Assembly: GCA_008015835.1 (NCBI GenBank)
Contig: SSGH01000010.1
Location: 1 to 64,000 of the forward strand
Origin: Lysobacter sp.
GTDB lineage: Bacteria; Pseudomonadota; Gammaproteobacteria; Xanthomonadales; Xanthomonadaceae
Direction: 5' to 3'
Length of the DNA: 64,000 nt
In this document: positions 18,679-27,811 of the stretch, piece after piece
Layout: every line of letters begins with the position of its first letter
How positions within the stretch are numbered: position 1 is the stretch's first letter
Translations under genes and position numbers: made by a program
Notes under the pieces: generated by a model
The model's input: only the letters and a program-made list of their open reading frames with translations
What the model was told of the DNA's origin: nothing
Databases searched by the model: none

Positions 18679-20213
18679 CGTGTCGGTCCTGAGCGTGGAG
18701 TCGTGGGAGAGTTCGTCGTGGAGGCCGCGCCGGACGGTGCGGCGGCTGCGGCGCCGAGCGGCGCGGTGTGCGGTTCGGGGCCGGTGCCGATCCAGGCGAG
18801 CGCAGCGTCGAGAATCGGATCGCCGCCCTTCGACAGCGCGGCGGCGGTCGGCGCGACGGCCTGATCCGGCACGGTGCCGATGCCTTCGATCCGACGCCCG
18901 GCCGGGTCGACGAACTCGGCGATGGGGTACAGCAAACGGTCGCCGGACGGCAGCGGCGTGCTCGCCGCCGGCAGCGCCATGCCGGCGCTGGTGACGCCGA
19001 AGATGCGCGCGCGTCCGAGCGCCTGCATGCCGGCCGGGAACATATCGGAGCAACTGATCGAGGCTTGATCGATCAGGATCGCGACCGGGCCCGAGAAACG
19101 GCGGATATCGCGGCCGGCGGTATCGACGACGCGCGGCAAGGCGGTCAGCTTGATGTCGCCGCCGCCGGTGGTCAGCGTGCCGAGCGAGGCCGGCTTGTCG
19201 AAGAACAGGCCACCGACCGCGCTCATCGATGCGATCAGACCGCCGGTGTTGCCGCGCAGATCGAGCACCGCGCCGCGGCAATCGCCGTGTTCGCGCAGGG
19301 TATCGACCATCTTCTCGAAGACCGGCATCGCCCACTGCGTGAATTCCATCTGCACCGCGCAGCCGCCGCCGGGGAGTTCGATGCGGCGCTGCGCGTAGCG
19401 CATCGGCATCGGCGGCAGGCCGGGCAGGGTGATCGACTGGATATTCGGATTCGCGTCCGCTTTCAGCGTGAGCGCGCGTTCGCGGCCTTGGCCGTCGCGC
19501 AGACGCAGCTTGGCGGTCTCGCCGGGCGAATGCAGATCGAGGATCGCCAGCACGGTGGCGAGCAGCATGGTTTCGCCGCGTCGCGCGCCGTCGGGCGGCA
19601 GTTCGCGCAGCGCGGCGATCGCCTTCGACGCGTTCAAACGCCCGATGCCGTCGAGACGCCAACCCGGGCGCACACCGGCGCGTTCCGCGGGCGAGCCCGG
19701 GACGACGCGCTCCACCAACAATTGGCCGCCGACGAAGGTCGGGCGCAGCCCGAAATCGCCGTGACCGCTCTTGGGTGCGGAGCCGCCGCTCTGTGCCGTC
19801 GATGCGTTTTCGCTCGGATCGTGGGTCGTGTCGTTATCGCCGGCGTCGTCGTCCGCCGGATCGTCGTCTGACGACGTGTCGGAGGCCGCCATCGCTTCGT
19901 TCGGCAGCAGCACCAAGTGCGAGGCTTTCAAGTCGACCAGCAGTTCGTTCAACTCGCGGCGCAGGCTTTGGATGTCGGCTGCGTTTTCGATATCCGGCTG
20001 ATGTTCGGCTTTCAGCGCCGCCCAATCCAAGCCTTCGTGTTGGCCGCGAAACCCGCTGGCCTGCAGGCGTTCCCAGACGACCGCGAAGGTGTCCTTCGCG
20101 CGGAGGTCGGCGCGGGCGGGGCCGTCGGCGCGCGCCGGCAGGGCGGCGGACATCGACAGCGTCGATGCGGCCAAAAGCGAGGCGATCAGTGCGGTGTTGC
20201 GGGGGAGAGCCAT
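18675..20213 (-). CDS. S41-family (C-terminal processing) peptidase-like protein
   Basis: The 512-aa protein has a signal peptide (cleavage near PARA-DG), an acidic low-complexity stretch (SDTSSDDDPADDDAGDND, about residues 112-130), a PDZ domain (VVPGSPAERAGVRPGW) and a C-terminal S41 fold with LDLRGNTGGLIASM. The nucleophile region reads DQASISCSD (Ser387 by alignment with the S-A-S-A-S-E motif). The lysine about 25 residues later in CtpA/Prc is not seen: the matching TFGKG segment reads TSAGM. It may use a tricorn-like mechanism or be inactive. The Ala/Ser/Thr-rich tail is probably disordered. Confidence 0.8.
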   Translation of the reverse strand: MALPRNTALIASLLAASTLSMSAALPARADGPARADLRAKDTFAVVWERLQASGFRGQHEGLDWAALKAEHQPDIENAADIQSLRRELNELLVDLKASHLVLLPNEAMAASDTSSDDDPADDDAGDNDTTHDPSENASTAQSGGSAPKSGHGDFGLRPTFVGGQLLVERVVPGSPAERAGVRPGWRLDGIGRLNASKAIAALRELPPDGARRGETMLLATVLAILDLHSPGETAKLRLRDGQGRERALTLKADANPNIQSITLPGLPPMPMRYAQRRIELPGGGCAVQMEFTQWAMPVFEKMVDTLREHGDCRGAVLDLRGNTGGLIASMSAVGGLFFDKPASLGTLTTGGGDIKLTALPRVVDTAGRDIRRFSGPVAILIDQASISCSDMFPAGMQALGRARIFGVTSAGMALPAASTPLPSGDRLLYPIAEFVDPAGRRIEGIGTVPDQAVAPTAAALSKGGDPILDAALAWIGTGPEPHTAPLGAAAAAPSGAASTTNSPTTPRSGPTR

Positions 20214-20407
20214 CGGGATCGAGGTCCGTGTCGACGATGCGTCGAGGCGGCGGAATCATCGCTAGCGAGGCGAATGGGCGACAAGCCCCATTGGTCACGG
20301 GCGCGACGAGGGCGTCGCGCGGCGTAATCCAGCGGCTTGTCGGTCGCGTCGTACGTTCCGCTCGAGGCGCTGTATTCGATCCGCTCGGCTCGGGTTTACG
20401 CTGCGGT

Positions 20408-20908
20408 TTACGCGCCCGACGCCGCCAGCCGCTTGGCCGCGAGCCGTTTGCGCACGTCGCGCACCAACACCCACACGATGAACAGGTTCAGGGCCAGTAC
20501 CGCGACGGTCGGCCAACCGGGATAGCGCACCACCGCGTAGCTGCAGAACGGCAGGTACAGCGTCGCCGCGATCGCGCCGAACCACGACGCCCAGCCGCGC
20601 GCGTGCCACAGGCCCCAGAACAGCACGAAACGCAAGCAGGCGTAGACGCCGATCGCCATCGCCGCCAGATGCACGGTCTCGGGCGTGATCGCCGCCAACA
20701 CGCGCGCCATCGCGCTGTGCTTCGGGTCGAAATGCAGCCATTGCCCGACCATCGCAATGAAATCGTGCACGCGCTGCGGGCCGAACAGCAGCAAGGCGAC
20801 CGCGACGCTGCCCGACACGCCGCCCTTGGCGAGCTCGAACAGCGCGACCATGCGAACGTCGCGGTGCGCATTCGGGTTCGGGTCGTAGGCGGCGCCGTCC
20901 TGTCGCAT
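20408..20908 (-). CDS. DUF2127-like membrane protein
   Basis: The 166-aa protein has about four hydrophobic segments (VALFELAKGGVSGSVAVALL, VHLAAMAIGVYACLRFVLFW, WFGAIAATLYLPFCSYAVV, VAVLALNLFIVWVLV). The motif FELAKG near the N-terminus and RFVLFWGLWHARGWASWFG fit the DUF2127 family, whose function is unknown. It starts 9 bases after the typA stop and is probably cotranscribed with it. Confidence 0.7.
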   Translation of the reverse strand: MRQDGAAYDPNPNAHRDVRMVALFELAKGGVSGSVAVALLLFGPQRVHDFIAMVGQWLHFDPKHSAMARVLAAITPETVHLAAMAIGVYACLRFVLFWGLWHARGWASWFGAIAATLYLPFCSYAVVRYPGWPTVAVLALNLFIVWVLVRDVRKRLAAKRLAASGA

Positions 20909-20917
20909 GGCGAAACG

Positions 20918-22777
20918 TCAGGCCGCGCGCGAGGCGCGTTTGCGATCCACTTCGGTGCGCAGTTTCTTGCGCAGACGGATCTGCTTCGGCGTGACTTCGA
21001 CCAATTCGTCGTCGTCGATGAATTCCAGCGCCTGCTCCAGCGAGAATTTGATCGCCGGGATCAAGCCTTCGTCGTCGTCTTTGCCCGCGGCGCGGAAGTT
21101 GGTGAGCTGCTTGCCGCGCAGCGCGTTCACGGTGAGGTCGTTGTCCTTGGCGTGGATGCCGACGATCTGACCTTCGTAGATTTCCTCGCCCGGCTCGATG
21201 AACAAGCGGCCGCGTTCCTGCATCGCCGCCTGCGCGTACGCGGGCGAGCTGCCGGTGCCGTTGGAGATCAGCACGCCGTTCTGGCGTTGGCCGATCGCGC
21301 CTTCGGTTTTCGGGCCGTAATGATCGAACACATGGAACAGCAGGCCGGTGCCCGCGGTCAGCGTGCGGAATTCGGTCTGGAAACCGATCAGCCCGCGCGC
21401 GGGGATCATGTAATCCAAACGCACGCGGCCCTTGCCGTCGGGCTCCATGTTCTGCAGCAGCGCCTTGCGCTCGCCCAAACGCCCCATCACGCCGCCCTGG
21501 AATTGTTCTTCCATATCGACGACCAGCGATTCGTACGGCTCCTGCAGCACGCCGTCGATCTCGCGGATGATCACTTCCGGACGCGAGACCGCCAATTCGT
21601 AGCCTTCGCGGCGCATGGTTTCGATCAGGATCGACAGATGCAGTTCGCCGCGGCCGCTGACCTTGAATTTATCGGCGTCGGCGGTGTCTTCCACTTTCAG
21701 CGCGACGTTGTGCTGCGTTTCGCGGGTCAGGCGGTCGCGCAACTGACGCGAGGTCAGGAACTTGCCGCCCGAGCGATCCTTCACGCCGGCGAACGGCGAG
21801 TCGTTGACTTGGAAGGTCATCGAGATCGTCGGTTCGTCCACCGCGAGCACCGGCAGTTGCTCGACCGCATCGGCCGCGCACAGCGTGTCGGAGATGCCCA
21901 CGCCTTCGATGCCGCTGAAGGCGATGATGTCGCCGGCCTGCGCTTCCGGCACTTCGATGCGCTCCAGGCCCATGAAGCCAAGCACCTGCAGCACCTTCGC
22001 GTTGCGGGTCTTGCCTTCGCGATCGATCACGACCACCTGCTGGTTGGTTTTGACCTTGCCGCGCTGGATGCGGCCGACGCCGATGACGCCGACGTAGTTG
22101 TTGTAATCGAGCGAGGTGACGCGCATTTGGAACGGGCCGTCGGGATCGACCGGCGGCGCGGGCACGTGCTCGCAGATCGCTTCGAACAGCGGGGTCATGT
22201 CGCCGCTGCGCACTTCTTCGGTCATGCCGGCGTAGCCCTGCAGGCCCGAAGCGTAGACGGTGGTGAAATCGAGTTGATCGTCGGTGGCGCCGAGGCGATC
22301 GAACAAGTCGAAGGTTTGGTCCAGCACCCAGCTCGGACGCGCGCCGGGGCGGTCGACCTTGTTGACGACGACGATCGGTTTGAAGCCCATCGCGAACGCT
22401 TTCTGGGTGACGAAGCGCGTCTGCGGCATCGGGCCGTCCATCGCGTCGACCAGGATCAGCACCGAGTCCACCATCGACAGCACGCGCTCGACTTCGCCGC
22501 CGAAGTCGGCATGGCCGGGAGTGTCGACGATGTTGATGCGCCACTGCTCGCCGGTCTTCGGATTCGTCCAGCGGATCGCGGTGTTCTTGGACAGGATCGT
22601 GATGCCGCGTTCCTTTTCCAGATCGTTGCTGTCCATCACCCGGTCGGGGACGACGGCGCGCTCGCTCAGGGTGCCGGATTGCTTCAGCAACTGATCGACG
22701 AGGGTGGTTTTGCCATGATCGACGTGGGCGACGATGGCGATATTGCGCAGGCGTTCGACGGAATTTTGGGCGGACAT
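20918..22777 (-). CDS. typA: Ribosome-binding GTPase TypA/BipA
   Basis: TypA is a translational GTPase related to EF-G that helps 50S assembly and stress and cold adaptation. Started at ATG 22777 ([20 protein letters not shown]) the product has 619 aa, the family length. G motifs are [10 protein letters not shown] (G1), [14 protein letters not shown] (G3) and [15 protein letters not shown] (G4). The EF-G-like domains include [20 protein letters not shown] and [20 protein letters not shown]. The frame is open far upstream, but that part is intergenic. An exact TATAAT box lies about 60 bases upstream. Confidence 0.97.
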   Translation of the reverse strand: MSAQNSVERLRNIAIVAHVDHGKTTLVDQLLKQSGTLSERAVVPDRVMDSNDLEKERGITILSKNTAIRWTNPKTGEQWRINIVDTPGHADFGGEVERVLSMVDSVLILVDAMDGPMPQTRFVTQKAFAMGFKPIVVVNKVDRPGARPSWVLDQTFDLFDRLGATDDQLDFTTVYASGLQGYAGMTEEVRSGDMTPLFEAICEHVPAPPVDPDGPFQMRVTSLDYNNYVGVIGVGRIQRGKVKTNQQVVVIDREGKTRNAKVLQVLGFMGLERIEVPEAQAGDIIAFSGIEGVGISDTLCAADAVEQLPVLAVDEPTISMTFQVNDSPFAGVKDRSGGKFLTSRQLRDRLTRETQHNVALKVEDTADADKFKVSGRGELHLSILIETMRREGYELAVSRPEVIIREIDGVLQEPYESLVVDMEEQFQGGVMGRLGERKALLQNMEPDGKGRVRLDYMIPARGLIGFQTEFRTLTAGTGLLFHVFDHYGPKTEGAIGQRQNGVLISNGTGSSPAYAQAAMQERGRLFIEPGEEIYEGQIVGIHAKDNDLTVNALRGKQLTNFRAAGKDDDEGLIPAIKFSLEQALEFIDDDELVEVTPKQIRLRKKLRTEVDRKRASRAA

Positions 22778-22827
22778 AGCGAATGGGCGCCGCAGGGGTG
22801 GCCGGGCGCGGATTGTCGTGAAGGGAA

Positions 22828-22846
22828 GCCGGCTATTATAGCCGGC
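22828..22846 (-). promoter_or_regulatory. TATAAT box inside a palindrome upstream of typA
   Basis: The 19-bp palindrome gccggcta-tta-tagccggc contains, on the minus strand, a perfect TATAAT (22840 to 22835). No good -35 box is seen at 16-18 bases. A consensus -10 embedded in a dyad could be an operator site or a transcript-start hairpin for typA. Confidence 0.45.
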
Positions 22847-22921
22847 GGCCGAGAGCAATGGCTCCATTCCGAAACGCTCGGCATTCGAATTCAGGCACTT
22901 ATCGACGCGACAGGGGATGCA

Positions 22922-23170
22922 ATGACCGTAAAACCCAACCGAAGCGCCGCGCCGCGCTGGAAGCCGCCGATCTGGCTGATCGTCGCCGACGTCCTGAGTC
23001 TCGCCCTGCTGATGCTGGGTTTGATGCTGCAGTTCGCACCCGACTCCCCGGTTTCGGGGCTGTTGCCGCCGGAGGCTAAGCTGCCGCTGCTGGCGATCGG
23101 CGGCACCGGGGCGGCCGTGTGTTGGGTCGCGCTGATGCTGTCGGTGTTGAACGCGCGCCGGGCGCGCTGA
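22922..23170 (+). CDS. Small two-TM hypothetical protein
   Basis: The 82-aa product has two hydrophobic segments (WLIVADVLSLALLMLGLMLQ and LLAIGGTGAAVCWVALMLSV) joined by a Pro-rich loop, so it should be an inner-membrane protein with both ends in the cytoplasm. The start ATG 22922 has aggggatgc just upstream. It is divergent from typA. I do not recognise the family. Confidence 0.65.
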   Translation: MTVKPNRSAAPRWKPPIWLIVADVLSLALLMLGLMLQFAPDSPVSGLLPPEAKLPLLAIGGTGAAVCWVALMLSVLNARRAR

Positions 23171-23340
23171 GGCCTTCCGTCGAGGGAACGCGACGGCCTG
23201 CGCGCCGTGCGCGACGCGAGATAGGAAGACCGGCCGCGCGACCAGCGCGACCGATGCGAAATTTGCGCTAAAACAAGATTCCCCGCGATCCGCCGTGACA
23301 GCCTGTCGTCGTTCCCCCCGATCCGACAGGAGTTCCACGC

Positions 23341-23832
23341 ATGATTCATGAAGTGAGCGGCGACATTCTGAAATCCCGCGCCCAGGCCATCGCCCATGGC
23401 GTCGCGCCCAACGACGATTTCCACACCGGTTTGGCGCTGTCGCTGCGCGAACATGCCCCCGCGCTGTACAAAGATTTCCGGCATTACTGCCAGTCCACCC
23501 ATCCCAAATCCGGCGGGCTGTGGACCTGGACCGGCGCCGACGGTCGCCGCATCGTGAATCTGTTCACCCAGGACGGCGCCGAAGGCCATCACGGCGGCAA
23601 GCCGGGCAAGGCCACGCTGTCCAACGTGCGCCACGCCATGAAGGCGCTGCGCGCCGAGGTCGAAGCGCAGAAGATTTCGAGCCTCGCCCTGCCGCGGCTC
23701 GCCACCGGCGTCGGCGGCTTGGACTGGGCCGACGTGCGCCCGGTGGTGTACGAGCATCTCGCCGACGCCGGTATTCCGGTCTACGTGTACACCACGTTCC
23801 ACGCGGGGGTGGCGGCCGACGAGCCGGCCTGA
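23341..23832 (+). CDS. Stand-alone macrodomain protein (probable ADP-ribose hydrolase)
   Basis: The 163-aa protein is one macrodomain. It opens with MIHEVSGDILKSRAQAIAHG and ends with the LPRLATGVGGLDWADVRPVV loop, a pattern of the TARG1/DarG-like class that removes ADP-ribose from proteins or DNA. GHHGGKPGKATLSNVRHAM holds a lysine that could match the catalytic one of TARG1 (inference). A caggag site lies before the start. No DarT-like ADP-ribosyltransferase is adjacent, so a toxin-antitoxin role is not supported here. Confidence 0.82.
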   Translation: MIHEVSGDILKSRAQAIAHGVAPNDDFHTGLALSLREHAPALYKDFRHYCQSTHPKSGGLWTWTGADGRRIVNLFTQDGAEGHHGGKPGKATLSNVRHAMKALRAEVEAQKISSLALPRLATGVGGLDWADVRPVVYEHLADAGIPVYVYTTFHAGVAADEPA

Positions 23833-24019
23833 TCGGCCTCTCGTGGCGTCATTTCAACGCGCTTTTCGAGGCGCGCATTTCGATGCATGACAGTCGCCCC
23901 GCCGCGGGGCGACGCACCGACTCCGGACGCGACCGCGTCCGGTCGCGGGGCTCACGAGCGCATCTGCCCTGGGTGGGGGCCGGCGTGCTACGTTGAGCCC
24001 CCTTTTTTTGGAGCCCCCC

Positions 24020-24514
24020 ATGAGCCTGATCGCCCATTTGGACACCGACCGCGGCCCGATCCGCATCGAACTGCACGCCGACAAGGCCCCGCTCACCGTC
24101 GCCAACTTCGTCAACTTGGTGCAGCGCGGCTTCTATAACGGCCTGATCTTCCACCGCGTGATCGCCGACTTCATGATCCAGGGCGGCTGCCCGCAGGGCC
24201 GCGGCACCGGCGGCCCGGGCTACAAGTTCGAAGACGAAGCCAACAACGGTGTCCGCCACGAACGCGGCGTGCTGTCGATGGCCAACGCCGGCCCCAACAC
24301 CAACGGCAGCCAGTTCTTCATCACCCACATCAAGACCGACTGGCTCGACGGCAAACACACCGTCTTCGGCAAAGTGCTCGAAGGTATGGACGTGGTCGAT
24401 AGCGTCCGCCAAGGCGACACCATCAAATCGATCAAGATCGAAGGCGACGCCGACGCCGCCCTCGCCGCGAAGGCCGACCGCGTGGCGGAGTGGAATAAGA
24501 TTATGGCGGCGTGA
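24020..24514 (+). CDS. ppiB: Cyclophilin-type peptidyl-prolyl isomerase
   Basis: This enzyme interconverts cis and trans prolyl bonds. The 164-aa product has no signal peptide, so it is the cytoplasmic PpiB type. Signatures are [20 protein letters not shown] and [18 protein letters not shown] with the catalytic Arg in FHRV. I chose ATG 24020 with ggag at 24010-24013; nine upstream codons in frame are unlikely coding. Confidence 0.96.
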   Translation: MSLIAHLDTDRGPIRIELHADKAPLTVANFVNLVQRGFYNGLIFHRVIADFMIQGGCPQGRGTGGPGYKFEDEANNGVRHERGVLSMANAGPNTNGSQFFITHIKTDWLDGKHTVFGKVLEGMDVVDSVRQGDTIKSIKIEGDADAALAAKADRVAEWNKIMAA

Positions 24515-24537
24515 GTCGTCGGATCTTAATAAAGTAA

Positions 24538-24587
24538 ACCGCATGGGCTCTGGCGACTTGTGATAAGAGGTCGCCAGAGCATGCGGT
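24538..24587. repeat. Large imperfect inverted repeat after ppiB
   Basis: accgcat 24538-24544 pairs with atgcggt 24581-24587, and ctctggcgac 24548-24557 with gtcgccagag 24570-24579, around a 12-base loop. No T run follows, so it is not a clear terminator. It stands exactly at the border between GC-rich housekeeping DNA and the AT-richer gene that follows. Confidence 0.6.
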
Positions 24588-24603
24588 CATCACAGGGGGC
24601 TGC

Positions 24604-25776
24604 ATGGAAGGTGAAATCAGAATTGAATGCGGGACTCCAGCGCCATTGATATTTGCAGATGAAAGACAGCTTATCGAATTCTTGGCAGCACAGGCAGGTG
24701 CTTGGCGTGATTTGCAGAGAGAATATTCAATGCACGACTCAGCCGAGAGTTCCTTATCGCGCTTTCTGTCGGATCAGAATGTTGCCTGGTTTTCCGTGAA
24801 TCTTAGCGCGCATGGAGTGTTAAAAGTTCCGAGCTCTTTTTCTGAGAGGCTGCAACAGGGTTTGATGAATCGGACGCTGATCCTAATCGAGGATCCGATG
24901 GTAGCGAGAGCACGGCTCCTCCTCAATAACGACCGGGGCCTTGCCGAATTCTTTCTTCATCTTGTTTCGGGAGAGCTACAAAACAAGTTAAAAGAACGTC
25001 TGGGCGACCCCGGAGTTTTGTCATGGTACGCAAAGGGCCTCGCGCACCTAGCCACAACAGACGCGGCTCTTGATCAACTGCGGTTGGTTGAAAATTTTAG
25101 TGTGAAAGCGAAGGAAAAGTTCCATAAAGTGACTGATGATGGGGTCAAAGTCCTTGCCGATACACAGCAAAGAAAAACGCAGGTTATACAGGACCTCGAC
25201 GAGTTGATTGCTCGGGCTAGCGAGGCGAGGGATTCAATTGATGCAGAATGGGCTCGCATGCGCGAGACTTACGACAATGCTCTGAAGCTTTCGGCGCCGA
25301 GAACATATTGGGATGCGAAGAAGAAGGAGCATGAGCGGATCGCGCGAAACTGGCGGAAAGGTTTTTTTGTTGCATCTTCTACAGGCTTGCTTGTGCTCGC
25401 CACGCTATCGAGCCTGATGATTCGTTTTTGGGGGCAGGTCGCTGAACCTTTGGGCGCGCACGCATGGATAGTGCCTGTGCTAATGACTGGTATTCCGGCG
25501 TTCATGGTGCTTTGGTTGCTACGCCTCTGCGGGCGGCTCTGGGGCGAACATATGACTCGCGAAGAAGATGCGCGCGAGCGGATAGTGATGATCGAGACAT
25601 TTCTCGCGCTCAGTCGGAGTGAGGATTCGCCCAACACACTAGCCGATTCCGCCCAGTTGACACTGGTGCTCGGAGCCATCTTTCGTGCAGGCCCAGGCTT
25701 AGGTTCGGACGACTCACCGCCCGCTGGGTTGCTTGAGGCGTTGGTCGCAAAGCTAGGTGTTTCTAAAGGCAATTGA
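24604..25776 (+). CDS. Two-TM coiled-coil membrane protein, DUF6161-like
   Basis: The 390-aa product has a soluble N-terminal half, a charged helical stretch likely to form a coiled coil (about residues 165-225), then two membrane spans (about 253-274 and 286-308) and a cytoplasmic tail. The signature APRTYWDAKKKEHERIARNW before the first span is what I associate with DUF6161, a family without known function. Base composition and codon use are clearly less GC-rich than in flanking genes, which suggests transfer. ATG 24604 has only a weak ribosome site. Confidence 0.7.
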   Translation: MEGEIRIECGTPAPLIFADERQLIEFLAAQAGAWRDLQREYSMHDSAESSLSRFLSDQNVAWFSVNLSAHGVLKVPSSFSERLQQGLMNRTLILIEDPMVARARLLLNNDRGLAEFFLHLVSGELQNKLKERLGDPGVLSWYAKGLAHLATTDAALDQLRLVENFSVKAKEKFHKVTDDGVKVLADTQQRKTQVIQDLDELIARASEARDSIDAEWARMRETYDNALKLSAPRTYWDAKKKEHERIARNWRKGFFVASSTGLLVLATLSSLMIRFWGQVAEPLGAHAWIVPVLMTGIPAFMVLWLLRLCGRLWGEHMTREEDARERIVMIETFLALSRSEDSPNTLADSAQLTLVLGAIFRAGPGLGSDDSPPAGLLEALVAKLGVSKGN

Positions 25777-25816
25777 TTCGCTGGCAGTCCATATTTTCAG
25801 AGCTAAGAAGAGTCAA

Positions 25817-26590
25817 ATGAAAATTTCATGCTCATCTAGGCGATATGAATCACGTCTTGAGCGCATGCGAAAGCCGCTGTTGAATGATTTTCTGAGGCTT
25901 ATTGCAATACTTGTATTGCTTTTTTCGCAAACTGATGGATTGCAGGCTGCCGACAGCGTGTGCTACGGCACACCCGCCAACGGTCGCATCGAGCATGCGG
26001 TGCAGCTTCCGAACAGCGGCAAGAATTTTCAGGCGTACAGTCGTCTCGGCATCACGCTCGGGCGCACGTATGCGCACGCGAAGGTGGCGCGTGCGGTGGG
26101 CGCCGCGTACGCGGCGGTTGCGACGGCGGCGCCGGGGAAAGTGTTCGTTTACGGCGAAAGCGGGTTCGAGGACGGCGGGCGTTTCAAGCCGCATAAAACC
26201 CATCAAAACGGGGTGTCGGTGGATTTTTTCGTGCCGGTGCTGGACGACAAAGGGCGCTCGGTGGCGTTGCCGGGTTCGGCGAGCAATCGTTACGGGTACG
26301 ACATCGAATTCGATGCGGACGCGCGCTATCGCCTGGGCGCCAAGCGCACGCTGCGGATCGATTTCGACGCGATGGCCGAACATCTGTACGCGCTGGATCG
26401 CGCGGCGAAGGCGGCGGGCGCGCCGATCGATCGGGTGATCTTCGAGCCGGACTACTTGCCGAAATTATTCGCGACGAAGCGCGGTGCGTATTTGCGTCGC
26501 CATGTCGAATTCGTGCGCGGCAAGGTGTGGTGGCGGCACGACGAGCATTATCACGTCGATTTCACCGTGAAGTGCCGTGCATTGCGGTAA
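25817..26590 (+). CDS. Exported MepA-like murein endopeptidase
   Basis: The product has about 257 aa and resembles penicillin-insensitive murein endopeptidases (LAS metallopeptidases), which cut peptide cross-links in peptidoglycan. Zinc-site motifs are HKTHQNGVSVDFFVP and the C-terminal HDEHYHVDFTVKC. The signal peptide is LRLIAILVLLFSQTDGLQA-AD. ATG 25817 has the better ribosome site (aagaag); ATG 25865 would give a tidier signal peptide. The first 150 bases are AT-rich while the rest is GC-rich, so the boundary of foreign DNA may lie within this gene. Confidence 0.75.
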   Translation: MKISCSSRRYESRLERMRKPLLNDFLRLIAILVLLFSQTDGLQAADSVCYGTPANGRIEHAVQLPNSGKNFQAYSRLGITLGRTYAHAKVARAVGAAYAAVATAAPGKVFVYGESGFEDGGRFKPHKTHQNGVSVDFFVPVLDDKGRSVALPGSASNRYGYDIEFDADARYRLGAKRTLRIDFDAMAEHLYALDRAAKAAGAPIDRVIFEPDYLPKLFATKRGAYLRRHVEFVRGKVWWRHDEHYHVDFTVKCRALR

Positions 26591-26697
26591 TGCAGGCTTC
26601 GATCATCGGTACGGATGCGCATCTTGATATCGTGAAGATGCTGCGATCCGCCGCAAGAGGTCTTCCCGCATCGCGTCGCGATCGTTTTCCGCCGTCA

Positions 26698-26723
26698 CCC
26701 CGGCGAACGCCGGGGGCCAGCGT
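26698..26723 (+). repeat. REP-like palindrome, copy 2
   Basis: ccccggc (26698-26704) / gccgggg (26709-26715) with loop gaac, followed by gccagcgtt. Same layout as the copy at 470-495 after tuf. The rest of the gap 26591-26828 shows nothing else. Confidence 0.55.
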
Positions 26724-26828
26724 TGGAATTCAGGTCGATCGCAGGATTCGGGCGCTTGCCGGATGCGCGAATTCGTTGGCCGATGCGATTGACGCAACCT
26801 CACCGCAACCCCCTGAAGGAGAACCGCT

Positions 26829-27134
26829 GTGCATGTGCTGATCGGATGGGGATTGTTGGTCGGGGCTCTGGTCGCGTTCGCGGCCGGGCTGTGGTTTTTA
26901 GCGGTCCCCGCGGCCATCGCGGGCGTCGTCGCGCTGGTGCGCAACCCCGATACGCCGAGCTACGGTTACTCGCATTTCGTCGCCGAAAACCCGGGCGCGG
27001 AGGCGTCGCCGTCGAATGCCGACGACAACGACAACGACGACTGCGCCGACGGCGATGCCGGCGACAGCGATGGTGGCAGTTGCGATAGCGACGGCGGTGG
27101 CGACAGCGGTGGTGGCGACGGCGGCGGCGACTGA
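26829..27134 (+). CDS. Small membrane protein with Asp/Gly-rich tail
   Basis: The 101-aa protein starts at GTG 26829, seven bases after aaggag. It has two short hydrophobic segments (VLIGWGLLVGALVAFAAGLW, FLAVPAAIAGVVALV), then a tail from about residue 64 made of Asp, Gly, Ser and Asn (for example SDGGSCDSDGGGDSGGGDG). The tail is acidic and disordered and could bind cations; that is a guess. I do not recognise the family. Confidence 0.6.
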   Translation: MHVLIGWGLLVGALVAFAAGLWFLAVPAAIAGVVALVRNPDTPSYGYSHFVAENPGAEASPSNADDNDNDDCADGDAGDSDGGSCDSDGGGDSGGGDGGGD

Positions 27135-27169
27135 TCGACAGAACGCCGCGCGCCGCCCGATCGTTTCGA

Positions 27170-27811
27170 TCACTTCATCCGCAGCGTGTCCAACATCTTC
27201 GCGACTTTCGCCTCGTCGCGCGGGTAGTAGAACTCGCTCGGCGCCATGTACAGCGCCAGCGCCAATCCTTTCTCGTGTTCGAACGCGGCGGCCATGCCCT
27301 GATATTTCAGGCCTTCCTCGTTGGACATCGAGAACTCGAAGCGCAGGCCTTCGCGGCCGCCGAATGTCGCCGGACGCAGGTTGCGGCTTTCCAGATTCAC
27401 CGTGCCCACGGCGCGCAGGCCGTCGAGCACGAGGTCGCGCAATTCGTCGGCGCGCAGGCCGCGTTTGTAGAACGCGCCGTCGGGCCGGCGTTTGGTTTGG
27501 CGCTGACCGAGGAAAATGAATTCGCGCTCGCGCACGGTGGGAATCAGATACAGCCGATTCAGCAGCTCGCCGTCGATCGTCCACATCTGATAGCGCGAGG
27601 TGGAGAAGCGCGTCCACTCCATTTCGCTGTCGATCATGAGTTTGCCGCCGGCCGTGGTCGGGCCGGGCACCACGAGCGGGCCGCTCGATGTGCAGGCGGC
27701 GAGGGCAAGGCACAGCGCGACGAGCGTGGCGACGCGGCGGCAGGCGCGCGCGATGCGCGCAGTCCGCGCGGCGGCTGGTGCCGCGAACATCGACGTATGC
27801 GGAGAAGTCAT
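27170..27811 (-). CDS. Envelope lipoprotein, unknown function
   Basis: The 213-aa product has a lipoprotein signal (LVALCLALAAC, lipobox LAAC), so it is a lipid-anchored envelope protein. The body holds MEWTRFSTSRYQMWTIDGEL and LRFEFSMSNEEGLKYQGMAA, with no motif I can name. ATG 27811 overlaps the stop of the upstream M48 protease gene as ATGA, implying coupling, so it is probably a partner of the protease. Confidence 0.72.
   Translation of the reverse strand: MTSPHTSMFAAPAAARTARIARACRRVATLVALCLALAACTSSGPLVVPGPTTAGGKLMIDSEMEWTRFSTSRYQMWTIDGELLNRLYLIPTVREREFIFLGQRQTKRRPDGAFYKRGLRADELRDLVLDGLRAVGTVNLESRNLRPATFGGREGLRFEFSMSNEEGLKYQGMAAAFEHEKGLALALYMAPSEFYYPRDEAKVAKMLDTLRMK

Noticed and set aside
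19775-22921. A very long + strand open frame opposite the protease, DUF2127 and typA genes
   Set aside because: Only its last 82 codons (from 22922) look like a protein with its own ribosome site; the rest is an antisense shadow of conserved genes.
23341-24019. A DarTG-type toxin-antitoxin system around the macrodomain gene
   Set aside because: Both neighbours (a two-TM protein and ppiB) are unrelated to ADP-ribosyltransferases.
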